A stretch of 64,000 bases of DNA, from the NCBI RefSeq assembly GCF_004522095.1, contig NZ_SPUI01000002.1, forward strand, positions 806,001 to 870,000, in the 5' to 3' direction. The position numbers and the translations under genes are program-made. This stretch comes from Nocardioides sp. 503. Lineage in GTDB: Bacteria; Actinomycetota; Actinomycetes; Propionibacteriales; Nocardioidaceae. Positions within the stretch are counted from its first letter, which is position 1. Every line of letters begins with the position of its first letter. Under the pieces are notes generated by a model. That model did no database searches. It had not been told where the DNA came from and was given only the letters and a program-made list of their open reading frames with translations. Positions 7,233 through 16,488 of this stretch are shown here, in pieces.

Positions 7233-8168
7233 TCATTGATCGCTTCCGCCGAACATGATCTCGTCCCAGCTGGGGACCGAGGCGCGGCCGCGCTTCTTGG
7301 GCTTGCGGCCGGCGGGCTCGTCGGCCGCGGGGTCGTCCTGGGGGGTGTGGTCGGCGGCGGCGGCCTCGGAGGCCTCCTCGCGCAGGTCGGGGTCGTCGGA
7401 GGCGGGGGAGTCATCGAGGAAGGCCTCGACCGGCTCGTCGGCGGCCGGCGGCGTGGCCTCGTCGTCCTTGAGGAGCTCCAGCACGTCGTCGCCGAGCGGC
7501 AGCTCGTCGGCGGGTACGGCGGACAGGCGGCGGGTGCGCGCCTGCCGCAGGTCGTCGCGGGGCTCGGCGGGGGCGGCCGGGGCAGCGTCCTCGGCGACCG
7601 CCTCGCCCACCAGCCAGCGGGCGTCGTCGTTGTCCAGCAGGACGTAGCTGCCGGGCACGTCGTAGGTCAGCTCGGCCGTGCCCTTGCGGCGCAGCGTGCT
7701 GAAGGTCGCGCGCAGCGCCCAGCGGCCGTCCTCGCGGCGCCAGGCGTCCCACGACACGGCGTCGGAGGTGACGTTGAGCGAGCTGAGGTGGGCCGCGACG
7801 GCGTCGCCGAGGATCCGGGCGCCGCCCTCGCCGGAGCCGCGGCGCACCGAGGAGCGCTGGGCCCGCTGGGCGACGTGCTCGCGCTCGGCGAGCACCGGGC
7901 CGGCGTAGACCATGATCCGGTCGACGCTGGTCTGCGCGGACTGCGCGACCGCCTCGGGTGACTCGCCGGCGCGGATCCGGGCCTGGATGTCGCGGGGACG
8001 GAGGGATGAGTCCATCTGAATCTCCAACTGGCCGAGGCGAGAGGCGTCGCCGCGGAGCGCGGCCCGCAGGCTCTGGTCGATGTCGAGCGTGAACTCGGCT
8101 CCCGCATCGCTGACCAGCAGGAGGCGCTTCCCGTCGTCGCTCACTCCAGCGAGCGTGAGGTGCGCCAT
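7233..8168 (-). CDS. sepH: Septation protein SepH
   Basis: 311 residues of the actinobacterial cell-division protein SepH (DUF3071), which in Streptomyces binds FtsZ through its helix-turn-helix region and promotes Z-ring assembly. The conserved N-terminal domain runs from MAHLTLAGVSDDGKRLLL to about residue 165 and includes RPRDIQARIRAGESPEAVAQ. It is followed by a long acidic, proline-rich variable region and the conserved C-terminal tail RASVPSWDEIMFG. The adjacent palindromic repeats lie downstream of its stop codon. The start at 8168 begins at the conserved N-terminus. Confidence 0.95.
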   Translation of the reverse strand: MAHLTLAGVSDDGKRLLLVSDAGAEFTLDIDQSLRAALRGDASRLGQLEIQMDSSLRPRDIQARIRAGESPEAVAQSAQTSVDRIMVYAGPVLAEREHVAQRAQRSSVRRGSGEGGARILGDAVAAHLSSLNVTSDAVSWDAWRREDGRWALRATFSTLRRKGTAELTYDVPGSYVLLDNDDARWLVGEAVAEDAAPAAPAEPRDDLRQARTRRLSAVPADELPLGDDVLELLKDDEATPPAADEPVEAFLDDSPASDDPDLREEASEAAAADHTPQDDPAADEPAGRKPKKRGRASVPSWDEIMFGGSDQ

Positions 8169-8304
8169 GGGATCGACTTCCTGGTGTCCTGCGGTGTGGG
8201 TGTGGGTGAGCCTTCGGTGTCCCCGAGCCTACGCCAGCGAGACCGCCCGACCCGGTCATCGCGCGGCGTGCCCGACGGATAAATCCGCGACCTGACCAGC
8301 CACT

Positions 8305-8310
8305 ACGCTG
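8305..8310 (+). promoter_or_regulatory. Candidate -10 of a leaderless promoter (TRIC channel gene)
   Basis: TACGCT lies about 5 bases before the GTG start, the same hexamer and near-constant spacing as before other genes here. Confidence 0.45.
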
Positions 8311-8315
8311 CCCCC

Positions 8316-8936
8316 GTGCCCAGCACCCTCGTGACCCTCGACCTGGTGGGGATCTTCGTCTTCGCCATGTCCGGCGCGCTGGTCGGCGTGCGCAAGGAGG
8401 TGGACGTCTTCGGGGTGCTCGTCCTGGCCGGGACGACCGGCCTGGGCGGCGGCTTCCTGCGCGACGTCCTCATCGACGCCACGCCGCCGGCGGCCCTGGC
8501 CGACTGGCGCTACCTGCTGGTGCCGGCCGCGGGTGGGCTCGTCACGTTCGCCTTCCACCCGGTCATCGGGCGCCTCGAGCGCAGCATCAACGTGCTGGAC
8601 GCCTTCGGCCTCTCGCTGTTCTGCGTGACGGGGGCGACCAAGGCCCTGGAGTACGGGCTCGGCCCCGTGCCCGCGGCCCTCATGGGCATGGTCACGGGCA
8701 TCGGGGGCGGGATGGTCCGCGACGTCCTGGCGGGTCGGCTGCCGGTCATCTTCCGCGGCGAGCTCTACGCCACGCCGGCCCTGGCCGGCGCCGCGATCGC
8801 GGTGGTCGGCACCCGCGCCGACCTGCCGGTGCTGGCCGTCGCCCTCGCCGGCGCCGGGGTCTGCCTGGTCTGGCGGCTGCTGGCGATCTGGCGCGGGTGG
8901 CAGGCCCCGATGCCCACGGGGCCCGCCAGCGTCTGA
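8316..8936 (+). CDS. Trimeric intracellular cation channel (TRIC / UPF0126) family membrane protein
   Basis: 206 residues with about seven hydrophobic segments and two copies of the UPF0126 unit (about 5-90 and 92-175). Each copy has the glycine-rich signature GLGGGFLRDVL or GIGGGMVRDVL. Bacterial members form TRIC-type cation channels; some are annotated as glycine transporters, so the cargo is uncertain. The GTG start is chosen because the first hydrophobic helix begins right after it. It is convergent with the sigma-factor partner gene, with three bases between the two stop codons. Confidence 0.88.
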   Translation: MPSTLVTLDLVGIFVFAMSGALVGVRKEVDVFGVLVLAGTTGLGGGFLRDVLIDATPPAALADWRYLLVPAAGGLVTFAFHPVIGRLERSINVLDAFGLSLFCVTGATKALEYGLGPVPAALMGMVTGIGGGMVRDVLAGRLPVIFRGELYATPALAGAAIAVVGTRADLPVLAVALAGAGVCLVWRLLAIWRGWQAPMPTGPASV

Positions 8937-8939
8937 GGC

Positions 8940-10100
8940 TCAGCGCAGGAGCCGGCCGTTCGGCAGGACGATCTGGGCCCGCGCGGCCCCGGCGTTCTCA
9001 ACCGTCATCTCGCACTCGCCCGTGGCCACGTCGCACCCGAGGAGGCTCTGGTAGCGCGCCTCGATCGGTCCCGACGACAGCACGGCCACGGTGTCGTCGT
9101 CCAGCCACCCGTAGGGGACGGCGAAGCTGAGGGTGGCCGAGGCGATGTCCAGGGGGACCGCGGACCCGTCCACGCCGACGACGCGCGCCTCGGTGTGACC
9201 GCCGTTCTCGGGGTCCGGGACGTCGACGTAGAACGCGAACGCGGTGCCCTGCGGAGACAGCTCACCGCTGTCCGTGACCACGCCGGGCAGCTGGACCGCT
9301 GTCTCGCGCGTGGTGCCGACCGCGACGCCCTTGCCGTCGCGGAAGGCGATGACGCCGTTCTGCACGTCGAGGATGTCGAGCCCGTCGACCGCGTCGGGGT
9401 CGACGAGCTCGGTGTCCTGGGTCTCGAGGTCGACGGCCACCGCGCCGCGGGCGTCGCGCCAGTAGGCGGTGCCGTCGTCGATGGCGTAGAAGTACGCCGG
9501 GTCGGCGCTGGCGGCTGCAGCGGACATGTCGTCCGTCGTCTCGCCCCCGGCGAACGCCGGCTCCGCCTCGGTGCTCTGGTCGAAGACCATGAACGCCGGC
9601 GCCGGGCCGCTGCTGAAGTCGACCCAGCCGACCAGCGAGCTGCCGTCGTCGGCCACCAGGTGCGGCTCCGACTCGTCGGTCCGGCCGATCGCGTCCACCT
9701 TGCCGTCGACCACGGAGTAGACCGTGCCCTCGGGGTCGGCGAAGACGTAGCCGTGCGTCGTGGCGACGTAGACGCTCACCTCGTGGCCCACGTCGAGCGC
9801 GTCGTCACCGGCCAGGATCACCGACGAGGTCGCCCAGGAGACGCCGCCGTTGGGCAGGGTCTCGGTCGCCGTGTCGGTCCGGTTGTCGGTGGGCTCGGGA
9901 GCCGCGTCGCCGCCCCCGGACAGGGCGGGGACCACTAGCGCGGCCGCGACGGCGAGCGCGGCGAGCGCGCCGCCCGCCGCGAGGCCACGGCGTCGGCGTA
10001 CGCGCCGGTCGCCGGCGCGCACCAGGGCGTCGAGGTCGTCGGGGGCGAAGTCCACGCCCGCGGCCCGGTCGTGCAGGAGGTCTCGCAGCTTCTCGGTCAT
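8940..10100 (-). CDS. Single-pass membrane protein with a propeller-like extracytoplasmic domain, partner of the SigE-type sigma factor
   Basis: 386 residues: a cytoplasmic N-terminus of about 40 residues ending in a run of arginines (RRVRRRRG), one membrane segment with core AAGGALAALAVAAALVVPAL, then about 320 outer residues rich in short strands with repeated aspartate-glycine turns, suggesting a beta-propeller-like fold. The start overlaps the sigma gene stop (ATGA), so the two are co-translated. Placement and topology suggest it senses or restrains the sigma factor, but no zinc anti-sigma motif is visible, so this is inference. A gene of similar layout sits beside the second sigma gene at 28-30 kb. 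Confidence 0.7.
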   Translation of the reverse strand: MTEKLRDLLHDRAAGVDFAPDDLDALVRAGDRRVRRRRGLAAGGALAALAVAAALVVPALSGGGDAAPEPTDNRTDTATETLPNGGVSWATSSVILAGDDALDVGHEVSVYVATTHGYVFADPEGTVYSVVDGKVDAIGRTDESEPHLVADDGSSLVGWVDFSSGPAPAFMVFDQSTEAEPAFAGGETTDDMSAAAASADPAYFYAIDDGTAYWRDARGAVAVDLETQDTELVDPDAVDGLDILDVQNGVIAFRDGKGVAVGTTRETAVQLPGVVTDSGELSPQGTAFAFYVDVPDPENGGHTEARVVGVDGSAVPLDIASATLSFAVPYGWLDDDTVAVLSSGPIEARYQSLLGCDVATGECEMTVENAGAARAQIVLPNGRLLR

Positions 10101-10624
10101 CGGTTCACCGCCGTGTCGGCCAGGGGGAGGAGGTCGTCGGCGGCGTGGCCGAGGTGGTCACGCAGCTTGGTCAGGCCCGCCGCGACCTGGCTCTTGACCG
10201 TGCCGACGGCACAGCCCATCGCGTGGGCGGTCTGGGCCTCGGTGAGGTCCTCGTAGTAGCGCAGGACGATCGCGGCCCGCTGTCGCACGGGGAGCCGCAT
10301 CAGGCCCTCCCACAGCCACTGGCTCTGCGCGACCTGGTCGGCGTGCCCCGAGACCGTGTCCCCGGCTCCCGGGTCCTCGGTCGGACGCTCCGACCAGCTC
10401 TTGCGCCGGAACCACGAGATAGCGGTCGTCGTGATCGCCTTGCGGCAGTAGGCCTCGGCGTTGGCCGGGTCACGCAGGCGCGGCCAGGCCGTGTAGGTCT
10501 TGACCAGCGCCTCCTGCACGAGGTCCTGGGCCAGCGAGGTGTCGCCGACCATCAGGTACGCCGCCCGGTGGAGTGCGGCCGAGCGGGCGGCGACGAACCC
10601 GGCGAACTCGTCGCGGCGCGTCAT
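10097..10624 (-). CDS. SigE-family ECF RNA polymerase sigma factor
   Basis: 175 residues with sigma region 2 (about 8-75, including LAQDLVQEALVKTYTAW) and region 4 (about 115-165, with LPVRQRAAIVLRYYEDLTEAQTA and GTVKSQVAAGLTKLR). It belongs to the actinobacterial SigE-family (TIGR02983-like) ECF sigmas. It directs core RNA polymerase to a small regulon, probably including its own operon. The downstream gene encodes a membrane protein overlapping by 4 bases. A Shine-Dalgarno-like GAAGGGAAAG precedes the ATG. Confidence 0.93.
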   Translation of the reverse strand: MTRRDEFAGFVAARSAALHRAAYLMVGDTSLAQDLVQEALVKTYTAWPRLRDPANAEAYCRKAITTTAISWFRRKSWSERPTEDPGAGDTVSGHADQVAQSQWLWEGLMRLPVRQRAAIVLRYYEDLTEAQTAHAMGCAVGTVKSQVAAGLTKLRDHLGHAADDLLPLADTAVNR

Positions 10625-10676
10625 GTCTTTCCCTTCGTCATGACTACCAGACGCGTCGGGCCGGGCGAAAGGTTCG

Positions 10677-11990
10677 TCAGGGCCCGAGCACGCGCCGCAG
10701 GTAGCCGTTGGCGAAGACCCGGTCGGGGTCGAGCCGGTCGCGCATGGCGAGGAACTCCTCGAAGCGGGGGTAGAGCGGGGCCAGGCCGTCGGCCTGGCGG
10801 GTGTGCACCTTGCCCCAGTGGGGCCGCCCGCCGTGGGCCCGCATGATCGGCTCCATCAACGCGAAGTAGGCCGTGTGGTCGGCGCGCCGGTGCGTGTGGA
10901 AGGCGAGGTAGAACGAGTCGCGACCGCTCGCGGTCGACAGCGGGATGTCGTCGGCCGGGGCGACCCGGATCTCCACGGGGAAGCTGACGGTGAGGTCGGA
11001 GGCGTCCAGCGCGGCTCGCGCCTCGCGCAGAGCCGACAGGCCGGCCTCGCGCGGCACGGCGTACTCCATCTCGCGGAAGACGACGTCGCGGTCGGCCACG
11101 AAGACCTTGTGGGCGACGTCGGAGTAGGTGCGCGCGCCGAGGATCCGGGCGTTGACCCGGTTCATGGGCGGGATCGCCCGCGGGGCCAGGTTGGCGGCGG
11201 CCGTCAGGGCGCCGAACGCCTTGTTGGACAGCAGGTCGTCGTCGAGCCAGGCGCGCAGCCGCGGCACGGGGGAGGCCTCGGACGGCTCGGCGTCGAGACG
11301 GTCGTTGCGCTTGGTGAGCAGCCGGTCGGTGTGGGGGAACCAGTACATGTCGACGTGGTGGCTCTCGGCCGTCATCTGGTCGAACGACGCCAGCGCCTCG
11401 TCCCAGCGCATCGGCTGCTCGGTGGCCTCGAGGAGGAAGAGCGGCTCCACGCGGAACGTGACCTTCGTGATGACGCCGAGGGCCCCGAGGCCGACGCGGG
11501 CGACGGCCAGGACGTCGGCGTTGTCGGTCTCGGTGGCGCGCAGCACCTCGCCGGTGCCGGTCACGAGCTCCAGGCCGACCACCTGCGCGGCGAGGCCCGC
11601 CGCGACCCCGCCCGTGCCGTGGGTGCCCGTCGAGATCGCCCCGGCCAGCGTCTGCTCGGCGATGTCGCCCATGTTGTGCAGGCTCAGGCCGAGGGCCTCG
11701 AGGTCGGCGTTGAGGTGCTTGAGCTGGGTCCCGGCGAGCGCGGTGACCGTCATCGCGTCGCGGTCGACGGCGACGATCCCGGTCAGGCCCTGGGGGCGCA
11801 GCATCGTGTGCTCGGGCGCCGCGATGGCGGTGAAGCTGTGGCCGGTGCCGACCATCTTGACCGTCGTCCCGGCGGCGCGGGCGCGCTCGACCTCGGCCAC
11901 GACGGCGCCCACGTCGGGGGGCGTCACGGTGTGCTCCGGGCGGGCGGTCACGAGCCCGGACCAGTTCTTCCACTCGCTCACGTCAGTCAC
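10677..11990 (-). CDS. FAD-linked sugar-1,4-lactone oxidase / dehydrogenase (D-arabinono- or L-gulono-lactone type)
   Basis: 437 residues of the vanillyl-alcohol-oxidase flavoprotein family. The N-terminal FAD-binding domain (about 15-190) shows VGTGHSFTAIA and STGTHGTGG. The C-terminal substrate domain ends with HWGKVHT, typical of aldonolactone oxidases. Actinobacterial relatives (for example Rv1771) oxidise L-gulono-1,4-lactone; others use D-arabinono-1,4-lactone, so the exact substrate is open. The GTG start overlaps the end of the MFS gene by 8 bases, so the two are co-transcribed. Confidence 0.9.
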   Translation of the reverse strand: MTDVSEWKNWSGLVTARPEHTVTPPDVGAVVAEVERARAAGTTVKMVGTGHSFTAIAAPEHTMLRPQGLTGIVAVDRDAMTVTALAGTQLKHLNADLEALGLSLHNMGDIAEQTLAGAISTGTHGTGGVAAGLAAQVVGLELVTGTGEVLRATETDNADVLAVARVGLGALGVITKVTFRVEPLFLLEATEQPMRWDEALASFDQMTAESHHVDMYWFPHTDRLLTKRNDRLDAEPSEASPVPRLRAWLDDDLLSNKAFGALTAAANLAPRAIPPMNRVNARILGARTYSDVAHKVFVADRDVVFREMEYAVPREAGLSALREARAALDASDLTVSFPVEIRVAPADDIPLSTASGRDSFYLAFHTHRRADHTAYFALMEPIMRAHGGRPHWGKVHTRQADGLAPLYPRFEEFLAMRDRLDPDRVFANGYLRRVLGP

Positions 11991-13179
11991 GCGTCATCAC
12001 GGACCCCACGGTAGTGCGGATCGCCAGCGCCGCGAGCACCGCCAGCACCCCGCCGCCGACGGGGACGAGGTACGCCGCCGACGCGCCCTGGTGGTCGACG
12101 AGGACGCCGGCGAGCGTCGCGCCCGGGGCGACCCCGGCGACCAGGCCGGTGTGCAGGAACGCCATCCCCTCGGTGAGCCGGGACGCCGGGACCACCCGCT
12201 CGCACAGCGACATGGTGGCGATCAGGGTCGGCGCGATGGCGAAGCCGGCCACGAACAGCACGGCGCCCATGACGACCATCGAGTCGATGAAGGTCAGCGG
12301 CAGGATCGCCACGGTCATCGCGAGCGTGCCCCACCGCAGTCGGTAGGCGGGGCCGCGACGCCACGTGACCGCCCCGCTCAGCAGGCCCGCGATCAGGCTG
12401 CCGGCGGCCCAGAGGGCGAGCAGCGGGCCGGCGTACGCCTCGGCGTCCTGCTCCTCGGCGAAGGCGACGGTGGCGACCTCGGCGGCGCCGAAGAGCAGCC
12501 CGAGCATGGTGGAGACGACCGTCAGCGGCACGACCACGCCCCACGGGATCCGGGGGCGCTCGGAGCGGGTCGCCGACGGCGAGTGCCGGGGCGGCTCGGT
12601 GCCGCGCTGCGCGGCGAACGCGTAGGTGCCCAGGAGACCGACGACGAGCGCGGTGGCCAGGCCGGCGGCGGGGTGGACCGAGGTGGCCAGGACGGTGACC
12701 AGGATCGGGCCGGTGATGAACACCGCCTCGTCCGCGACGGCCTCCAGGGCGAACGCCGTCTGCAGCTCGTCGGGGTCCCGGGTCGTGTGGGACCAGCGGG
12801 CGCGCACGCAGCTGCCGACCGAGGGCAGCGAGGCCCCGGCGACGACGGCGAAGACGTAGGTCGTCGCGATCGGCCAGCCCTCGTCCACCGACCACATGAG
12901 CAGGGCCAGCGCCACGCCCCACACCGTGATCACCACCGGCAGCACACGCGACTGGCCCAGCCGGTCCAGCAGCTTGCCCTGCAGGATCGCGAAGAACGCG
13001 TTGGCCAGGAGATGGGCGGCTGAGACGGCACCGGCGACGCCGTACGAGCCCGAGGCGTCCTCGACGAGCAGCACGATGCCGAGGCCGACCATCGCGATCG
13101 GCAGCCGGGCCACCAGGCCGGTGCCGCTGAAGAGCGCGGCGCCGGGCTTGCTGAGGATGCGGCGGTAGGTGCGGATCAT
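11983..13179 (-). CDS. MFS transporter
   Basis: 398 residues with about 12 hydrophobic segments and the MFS cytoplasmic loop between segments 2 and 3 ([15 protein letters not shown], a weak GxLaDrxGrr motif). It probably exports a small molecule using the proton gradient; the substrate cannot be predicted. It overlaps the lactone oxidase gene by 8 bases and is divergent from the ferrochelatase gene across about 33 bases. Confidence 0.88.
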   Translation of the reverse strand: MIRTYRRILSKPGAALFSGTGLVARLPIAMVGLGIVLLVEDASGSYGVAGAVSAAHLLANAFFAILQGKLLDRLGQSRVLPVVITVWGVALALLMWSVDEGWPIATTYVFAVVAGASLPSVGSCVRARWSHTTRDPDELQTAFALEAVADEAVFITGPILVTVLATSVHPAAGLATALVVGLLGTYAFAAQRGTEPPRHSPSATRSERPRIPWGVVVPLTVVSTMLGLLFGAAEVATVAFAEEQDAEAYAGPLLALWAAGSLIAGLLSGAVTWRRGPAYRLRWGTLAMTVAILPLTFIDSMVVMGAVLFVAGFAIAPTLIATMSLCERVVPASRLTEGMAFLHTGLVAGVAPGATLAGVLVDHQGASAAYLVPVGGGVLAVLAALAIRTTVGSVMTRD

Positions 13180-13200
13180 GGCCTGCGAACACTAGATCCA

Positions 13201-13206
13201 TACGAT
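13201..13206 (+). promoter_or_regulatory. Candidate -10 of a leaderless promoter (ferrochelatase)
   Basis: TACGAT is followed by 6 bases and the GTG at 13213. Confidence 0.55.
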
Positions 13207-13212
13207 GGGGGA

Positions 13213-14301
13213 GTGCCCAATCCAGACGCCTCCCCGTACGACGCCCTCCTGCTCGTCTCGTTCGGTGGCCCCGAGGCGCCCGACCAGGTCGTGCCCTTCC
13301 TCGAGAACGTCACCCGCGGTCGCGGCATCCCCCGCGAGCGGCTCGAGGCGGTCGGCGAGCACTACTTCCTCTTCGGCGGCCGCTCGCCGATCAACGACCT
13401 CAACCGCGACCTGCTCGCGGCCATCCGCGCCGACCTCGCCGAGGCCGGGATCGACCTCCCGGTCTACTGGGGCAACCGCAACTGGGACCCGTTCCTGCGC
13501 GACACCCTCGCCGAGATGGCCGCCGACGGCGTGACCCGGGCGGCCTGCTTCATCACCAGCACCTACTCCTCGTGGTCGAGCTGCCGGCAGTACCGCGAGA
13601 ACCTCTTCGACGCCGTCGACGGGCTCGAGGGCGCGCCCGCGCTCGACAAGCTGCGCCACTACTTCAACCACCCCGGCTTCGTCGAGCCGATGGTCGACGC
13701 CACGCTGGCCGCGCTCGCCGACCTGCCCGAGGACGTCCGGGCCGGCGCGCACCTCGCGTTCGTGACCCACTCGATCCCGGACGCGATGGCCGACACGAGC
13801 GGCCCCGAGGGCGGCGCCTACGTCGACCAGCACCTCAGCGCCGCCGAGGAGATCGCACGGCAGGTGGCCGACAGCACCGGCACCGCCCACCCGTGGCAGC
13901 TCGTCTACTGCTCGAGGTCGGGCTCGCCGCAGACGCCGTGGCTGGAGCCCGACGTCAACGACCACCTCGAGGCGCTGCACGAGGCCGGCGTCCCGGCGGT
14001 CGTGATGGTGCCGAGCGGCTTCGTCTCCGACCACATGGAGGTCGTCTATGACCTCGACACCGAGGCCATGGCCACCGCCGAGCGGCTCGGGCTGCCCGCG
14101 CGCCGCGCGGCGACGGCCGGCACCGACCAGCGGTTCGTCGCGATGGTGCGCGACCTCCTGCTGGAGCGCTCGGCGGCCGAGCGGGGCGAGGCCGTCACCC
14201 GCACCGCGATCGGCCGGCTCGACGCCCGCTGGGACCGCTGCCCGGTCGGGTGCTGCCCCAACCCGCGTGCGGAGCGACCGGCCCTCTGCGGCGACGCATG
14301 A
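13213..14301 (+). CDS. cpfC: Ferrochelatase (coproporphyrin III type), [2Fe-2S]-containing
   Basis: 362 residues. It inserts ferrous iron into the porphyrin; in actinobacteria the substrate is coproporphyrin III. Visible features are the N-terminal LLVSFGGPE, the active-site region with [10 protein letters not shown] (conserved His), LVYCSRSG and the [15 protein letters not shown] block. The C-terminal cysteines in RCPVGCCPN and ALCG are typical of the [2Fe-2S] cluster of actinobacterial enzymes. The GTG start has a hexamer 6 bases upstream. The stop overlaps the inositol phosphatase start (ATGA). Confidence 0.95.
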   Translation: MPNPDASPYDALLLVSFGGPEAPDQVVPFLENVTRGRGIPRERLEAVGEHYFLFGGRSPINDLNRDLLAAIRADLAEAGIDLPVYWGNRNWDPFLRDTLAEMAADGVTRAACFITSTYSSWSSCRQYRENLFDAVDGLEGAPALDKLRHYFNHPGFVEPMVDATLAALADLPEDVRAGAHLAFVTHSIPDAMADTSGPEGGAYVDQHLSAAEEIARQVADSTGTAHPWQLVYCSRSGSPQTPWLEPDVNDHLEALHEAGVPAVVMVPSGFVSDHMEVVYDLDTEAMATAERLGLPARRAATAGTDQRFVAMVRDLLLERSAAERGEAVTRTAIGRLDARWDRCPVGCCPNPRAERPALCGDA

Positions 14302-15128
14302 CCCGCCCCGACCCCGCCGAGCTGGCCGACCTCGCGCTGGACACCGCCCGGCTGGCCGCCGAGCTGGTGCGCGGTCGCCGGGCGGCCGGCGTCACCGTGG
14401 CCGACACCAAGTCCAGCGACGTCGACATCGTCACCGAGGCCGACCGCGCCGCCGAGACCCTGATCCGCGACACCATCCGAGCCCGTCGGCCCGACGACGC
14501 GTTCCTCGGCGAGGAGGGCGACGACGAGGCCGGCACCACCGGCGTGCGCTGGGTGATCGACCCCATCGACGGCACGGTCAACTTCCTCTACGGCCTGCCC
14601 CAGTACGCCGTGTCGATCGCGGCCGAGGTCGACGGCGAGGTGGTCGCCGGGGTGGTCCTCAACGCCGCCACCGGTGTCGAGTACGTCGCGCGCGAGGAGG
14701 ACGGTCGGGTCGTCGCCCGGCGCGACGGGCGACCGCTCGCCGTACGCGGGGAGGCGCCGCTGTCGCACCGCCTGGTCGGCACGGGCTTCTCCTACGACCG
14801 CCGCGTGCGGGTGCTGCAGTCCGAGGCCGTCACCCGGCTGCTGCCGCACATCCGCGACGTACGGCGGCTCGGCTCGTGCGCCCTCGACCTGTGCGCCGTG
14901 GCCGAGGGCCAGCTCGACGCCTACGTCGAGGAGGGGGTCAACCTCTGGGACCACGCCGCCGCCGGTCTCATCGCCCGCGCGGCCGGTGCGCGCACCGAGA
15001 CCGCCACCGGGATCGGGGGGATGACCCTCCTCCTGTGTGCCCCAGGTCACGGCTTCGAGGACTTCCGCGAGGCCGTCGTCGAGGCCGGTTTCATGGCGCC
15101 TGTCACCATCGCCCCTGAAGGGGAATAG
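14298..15128 (+). CDS. suhB: Inositol monophosphatase family protein
   Basis: 276 residues. It hydrolyses inositol-1-phosphate or a related sugar phosphate using magnesium. Metal-site motifs are GEEG (71-74), [12 protein letters not shown] (Asp88, Asp91) and the C-terminal [15 protein letters not shown]. In mycobacteria the syntenic gene is suhB (Rv2701c), next to the DUF4193 gene as here. The ATG at 14298 overlaps the ferrochelatase stop, so coupling is likely. Longer in-frame starts would run into the ferrochelatase coding end. Confidence 0.9.
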   Translation: MTRPDPAELADLALDTARLAAELVRGRRAAGVTVADTKSSDVDIVTEADRAAETLIRDTIRARRPDDAFLGEEGDDEAGTTGVRWVIDPIDGTVNFLYGLPQYAVSIAAEVDGEVVAGVVLNAATGVEYVAREEDGRVVARRDGRPLAVRGEAPLSHRLVGTGFSYDRRVRVLQSEAVTRLLPHIRDVRRLGSCALDLCAVAEGQLDAYVEEGVNLWDHAAAGLIARAAGARTETATGIGGMTLLLCAPGHGFEDFREAVVEAGFMAPVTIAPEGE

Positions 15129-15171
15129 CCGCACGTCAGAGGCTGTTCCGGACACGTCGCGAAGCCGGTGT

Positions 15172-15199
15172 TTGCCGGATCGCGGAGATAGTGCACAAT
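15172..15199 (+). promoter_or_regulatory. Candidate promoter of the DUF4193 gene
   Basis: TTGCCG (15172-15177), a 16-base spacer and CACAAT (15194-15199). It is followed by a leader of about 33 bases with an AAGGGAG ribosome site, so this gene, unlike many neighbours, has a 5' UTR. Confidence 0.5.
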
Positions 15200-15238
15200 C
15201 TGGCCCGCCACACACAGCCGAAGGGAGTGAGCGACGCA

Positions 15239-15529
15239 ATGGCTACTGACTATGACGCACCGCGTAAGAACGAGGAAGAGCAGTCCGAGGAGAGCATCGA
15301 AGAGCTCAAGGCGCGTCGCCACGACAAGAACTCCGGCAAGGTCGACGAGGACGAGGCGGAGGCCGCCGAGGCGTTCGAGCTGCCCGGCGCCGACCTGTCG
15401 CACGAGGAGCTCGCCGTCGAGGTGAAGCCGAAGCAGGAGGACGAGTTCACCTGCATGAGCTGCTTCCTGGTCCACCACCGCAGCCAGCTGGCCGACAGCA
15501 AGAAGATGATCTGCCGCGACTGCATCTGA
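15239..15529 (+). CDS. DUF4193 zinc-ribbon-like protein
   Basis: 96 residues of the actinobacteria-specific DUF4193 family (Rv2699c in M. tuberculosis). The N-terminal two-thirds are highly charged (ESIEELKARRHDKNSGKVDEDE). The C-terminus has a CxxC pair in CMSCF and a CRDC pair, which form a probable zinc ribbon. Function unknown. The ATG at 15239 is favoured, with AAGGGAG about 11 bases upstream; a GTG at 15227 is in frame. Confidence 0.92.
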   Translation: MATDYDAPRKNEEEQSEESIEELKARRHDKNSGKVDEDEAEAAEAFELPGADLSHEELAVEVKPKQEDEFTCMSCFLVHHRSQLADSKKMICRDCI

Positions 15530-15613
15530 CCCTCGAGGTCGGAGCGCAGCACCGCTTCCGGACGGCTGACTGCCTCAGGACGGCTGCGGACGCACTGCCC
15601 GCGCGGTGACCGC

Positions 15614-15931
15614 TCAGGTCACCGGCGTCGGGGCGGAGGCGTCCTGGCCGTCCTTCTCCATGCCCGGGGGCAGGTGGCCCGTGGAGCGGGCGTAGTAGTG
15701 GGCCGCCTTGCGGGCGGCCAGCATCCGGGCCAGGGCGATGAAGGTGCCGCTCACCGCGGCCCACGCCACGGCCTCCCAGACGTCCACGTCGGGGTCGGCC
15801 GGGTTGGCCGGCGGGTTCTTGCCGGTCGCCGCCTTCCAGGAGGTGTTGATCACCTTCTTGGAGACCGCCGCCGCGCCGATGGCGGCGCCGAGCGAGAAGA
15901 GGGTCCAGATCTTGGAGCTGTCGGAGGCCAT
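15614..15931 (-). CDS. DUF4235 small membrane protein
   Basis: 105 residues. The pattern is DUF4235: an N-terminal segment KIWTLFSLGAAIGAAAVSKKV, a middle loop WKAATGKNPPANPADPDV and a second hydrophobic segment WEAVAWAAVSGTFIALARML. A two-helix membrane protein of unknown function. On the minus strand TAGGCT lies 6 bases before the ATG, supporting this start. It converges with the DUF4193 gene; the 84-base gap shows no clear terminator. Confidence 0.9.
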   Translation of the reverse strand: MASDSSKIWTLFSLGAAIGAAAVSKKVINTSWKAATGKNPPANPADPDVDVWEAVAWAAVSGTFIALARMLAARKAAHYYARSTGHLPPGMEKDGQDASAPTPVT

Positions 15932-15937
15932 GCCCAG

Positions 15938-15943
15938 AGCCTA
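15938..15943 (-). promoter_or_regulatory. Candidate -10 of a leaderless promoter (DUF4235)
   Basis: On the minus strand TAGGCT is followed by 6 bases and the ATG at 15931. Confidence 0.5.
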
Positions 15944-15965
15944 GGGCCGGTCGCCGCCGAACCGG

Positions 15966-16436
15966 CTAGTGACCCGCGCCGCGGGCGTGCGCCAGGGCCT
16001 CGGCCAGGCGCTCGGGGTGGCGCGTGCTCACCAGCCAGTACGGCGTCGGGTCGGCCGGGTCGGCGATGACGACCCGGACCGCGCGCTTGAGGTAGGGGCG
16101 CAGCACCAGGAAGGCGCGCGCGTCGGCGTCCACCCCGGCCGCGCGGCGGGCCTGCTCGGCGTCGAGCGGCGTCGCGGCGCCGAGGTGACCCACCTCGATG
16201 TGGGCGCGCCCGACGCGCAGCTGGCCGTCGGCGACCACGACGCGGGCCGAGCCGTAGGAGAGCAGCGCCCCGGCGAGCAGCGCCATCGCGAGCGCCGTGA
16301 CCACCCAGGCCACCGGCCCGGGGACGGCCACCACCAGCGCGAGCCAGAGCGTCGCGACGAGCATGGTCCCCTGCACCCACCAGCGCAGCGGGACCTTGAG
16401 CCGCTCGGCGTACGCGGTGTCGGCGGCGCTGGTCAC
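15966..16436 (-). CDS. DUF3093 membrane protein
   Basis: 156 residues: a short cytoplasmic N-terminus with YAERLKVPLRWW, two adjacent hydrophobic segments (about 22-65), then a soluble domain ending in YWLVSTRHPERLAEAL, the DUF3093 signature. The family is restricted to actinobacteria and is encoded next to dut, as in M. tuberculosis (Rv2698). Function unknown. It is divergent from dut, sharing a 52-base promoter region. Confidence 0.92.
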   Translation of the reverse strand: MTSAADTAYAERLKVPLRWWVQGTMLVATLWLALVVAVPGPVAWVVTALAMALLAGALLSYGSARVVVADGQLRVGRAHIEVGHLGAATPLDAEQARRAAGVDADARAFLVLRPYLKRAVRVVIADPADPTPYWLVSTRHPERLAEALAHARGAGH

Positions 16437-16476
16437 GGGGCCAAGCCTCCCATCCCGCCGGTGGGGGATGGTGCAC

Positions 16477-16482
16477 TAGGGT
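16477..16482 (+). promoter_or_regulatory. Candidate -10 of a leaderless promoter (dut)
   Basis: TAGGGT is followed by 6 bases and the GTG at 16489. Confidence 0.5.
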
Positions 16483-16488
16483 CCGTCC

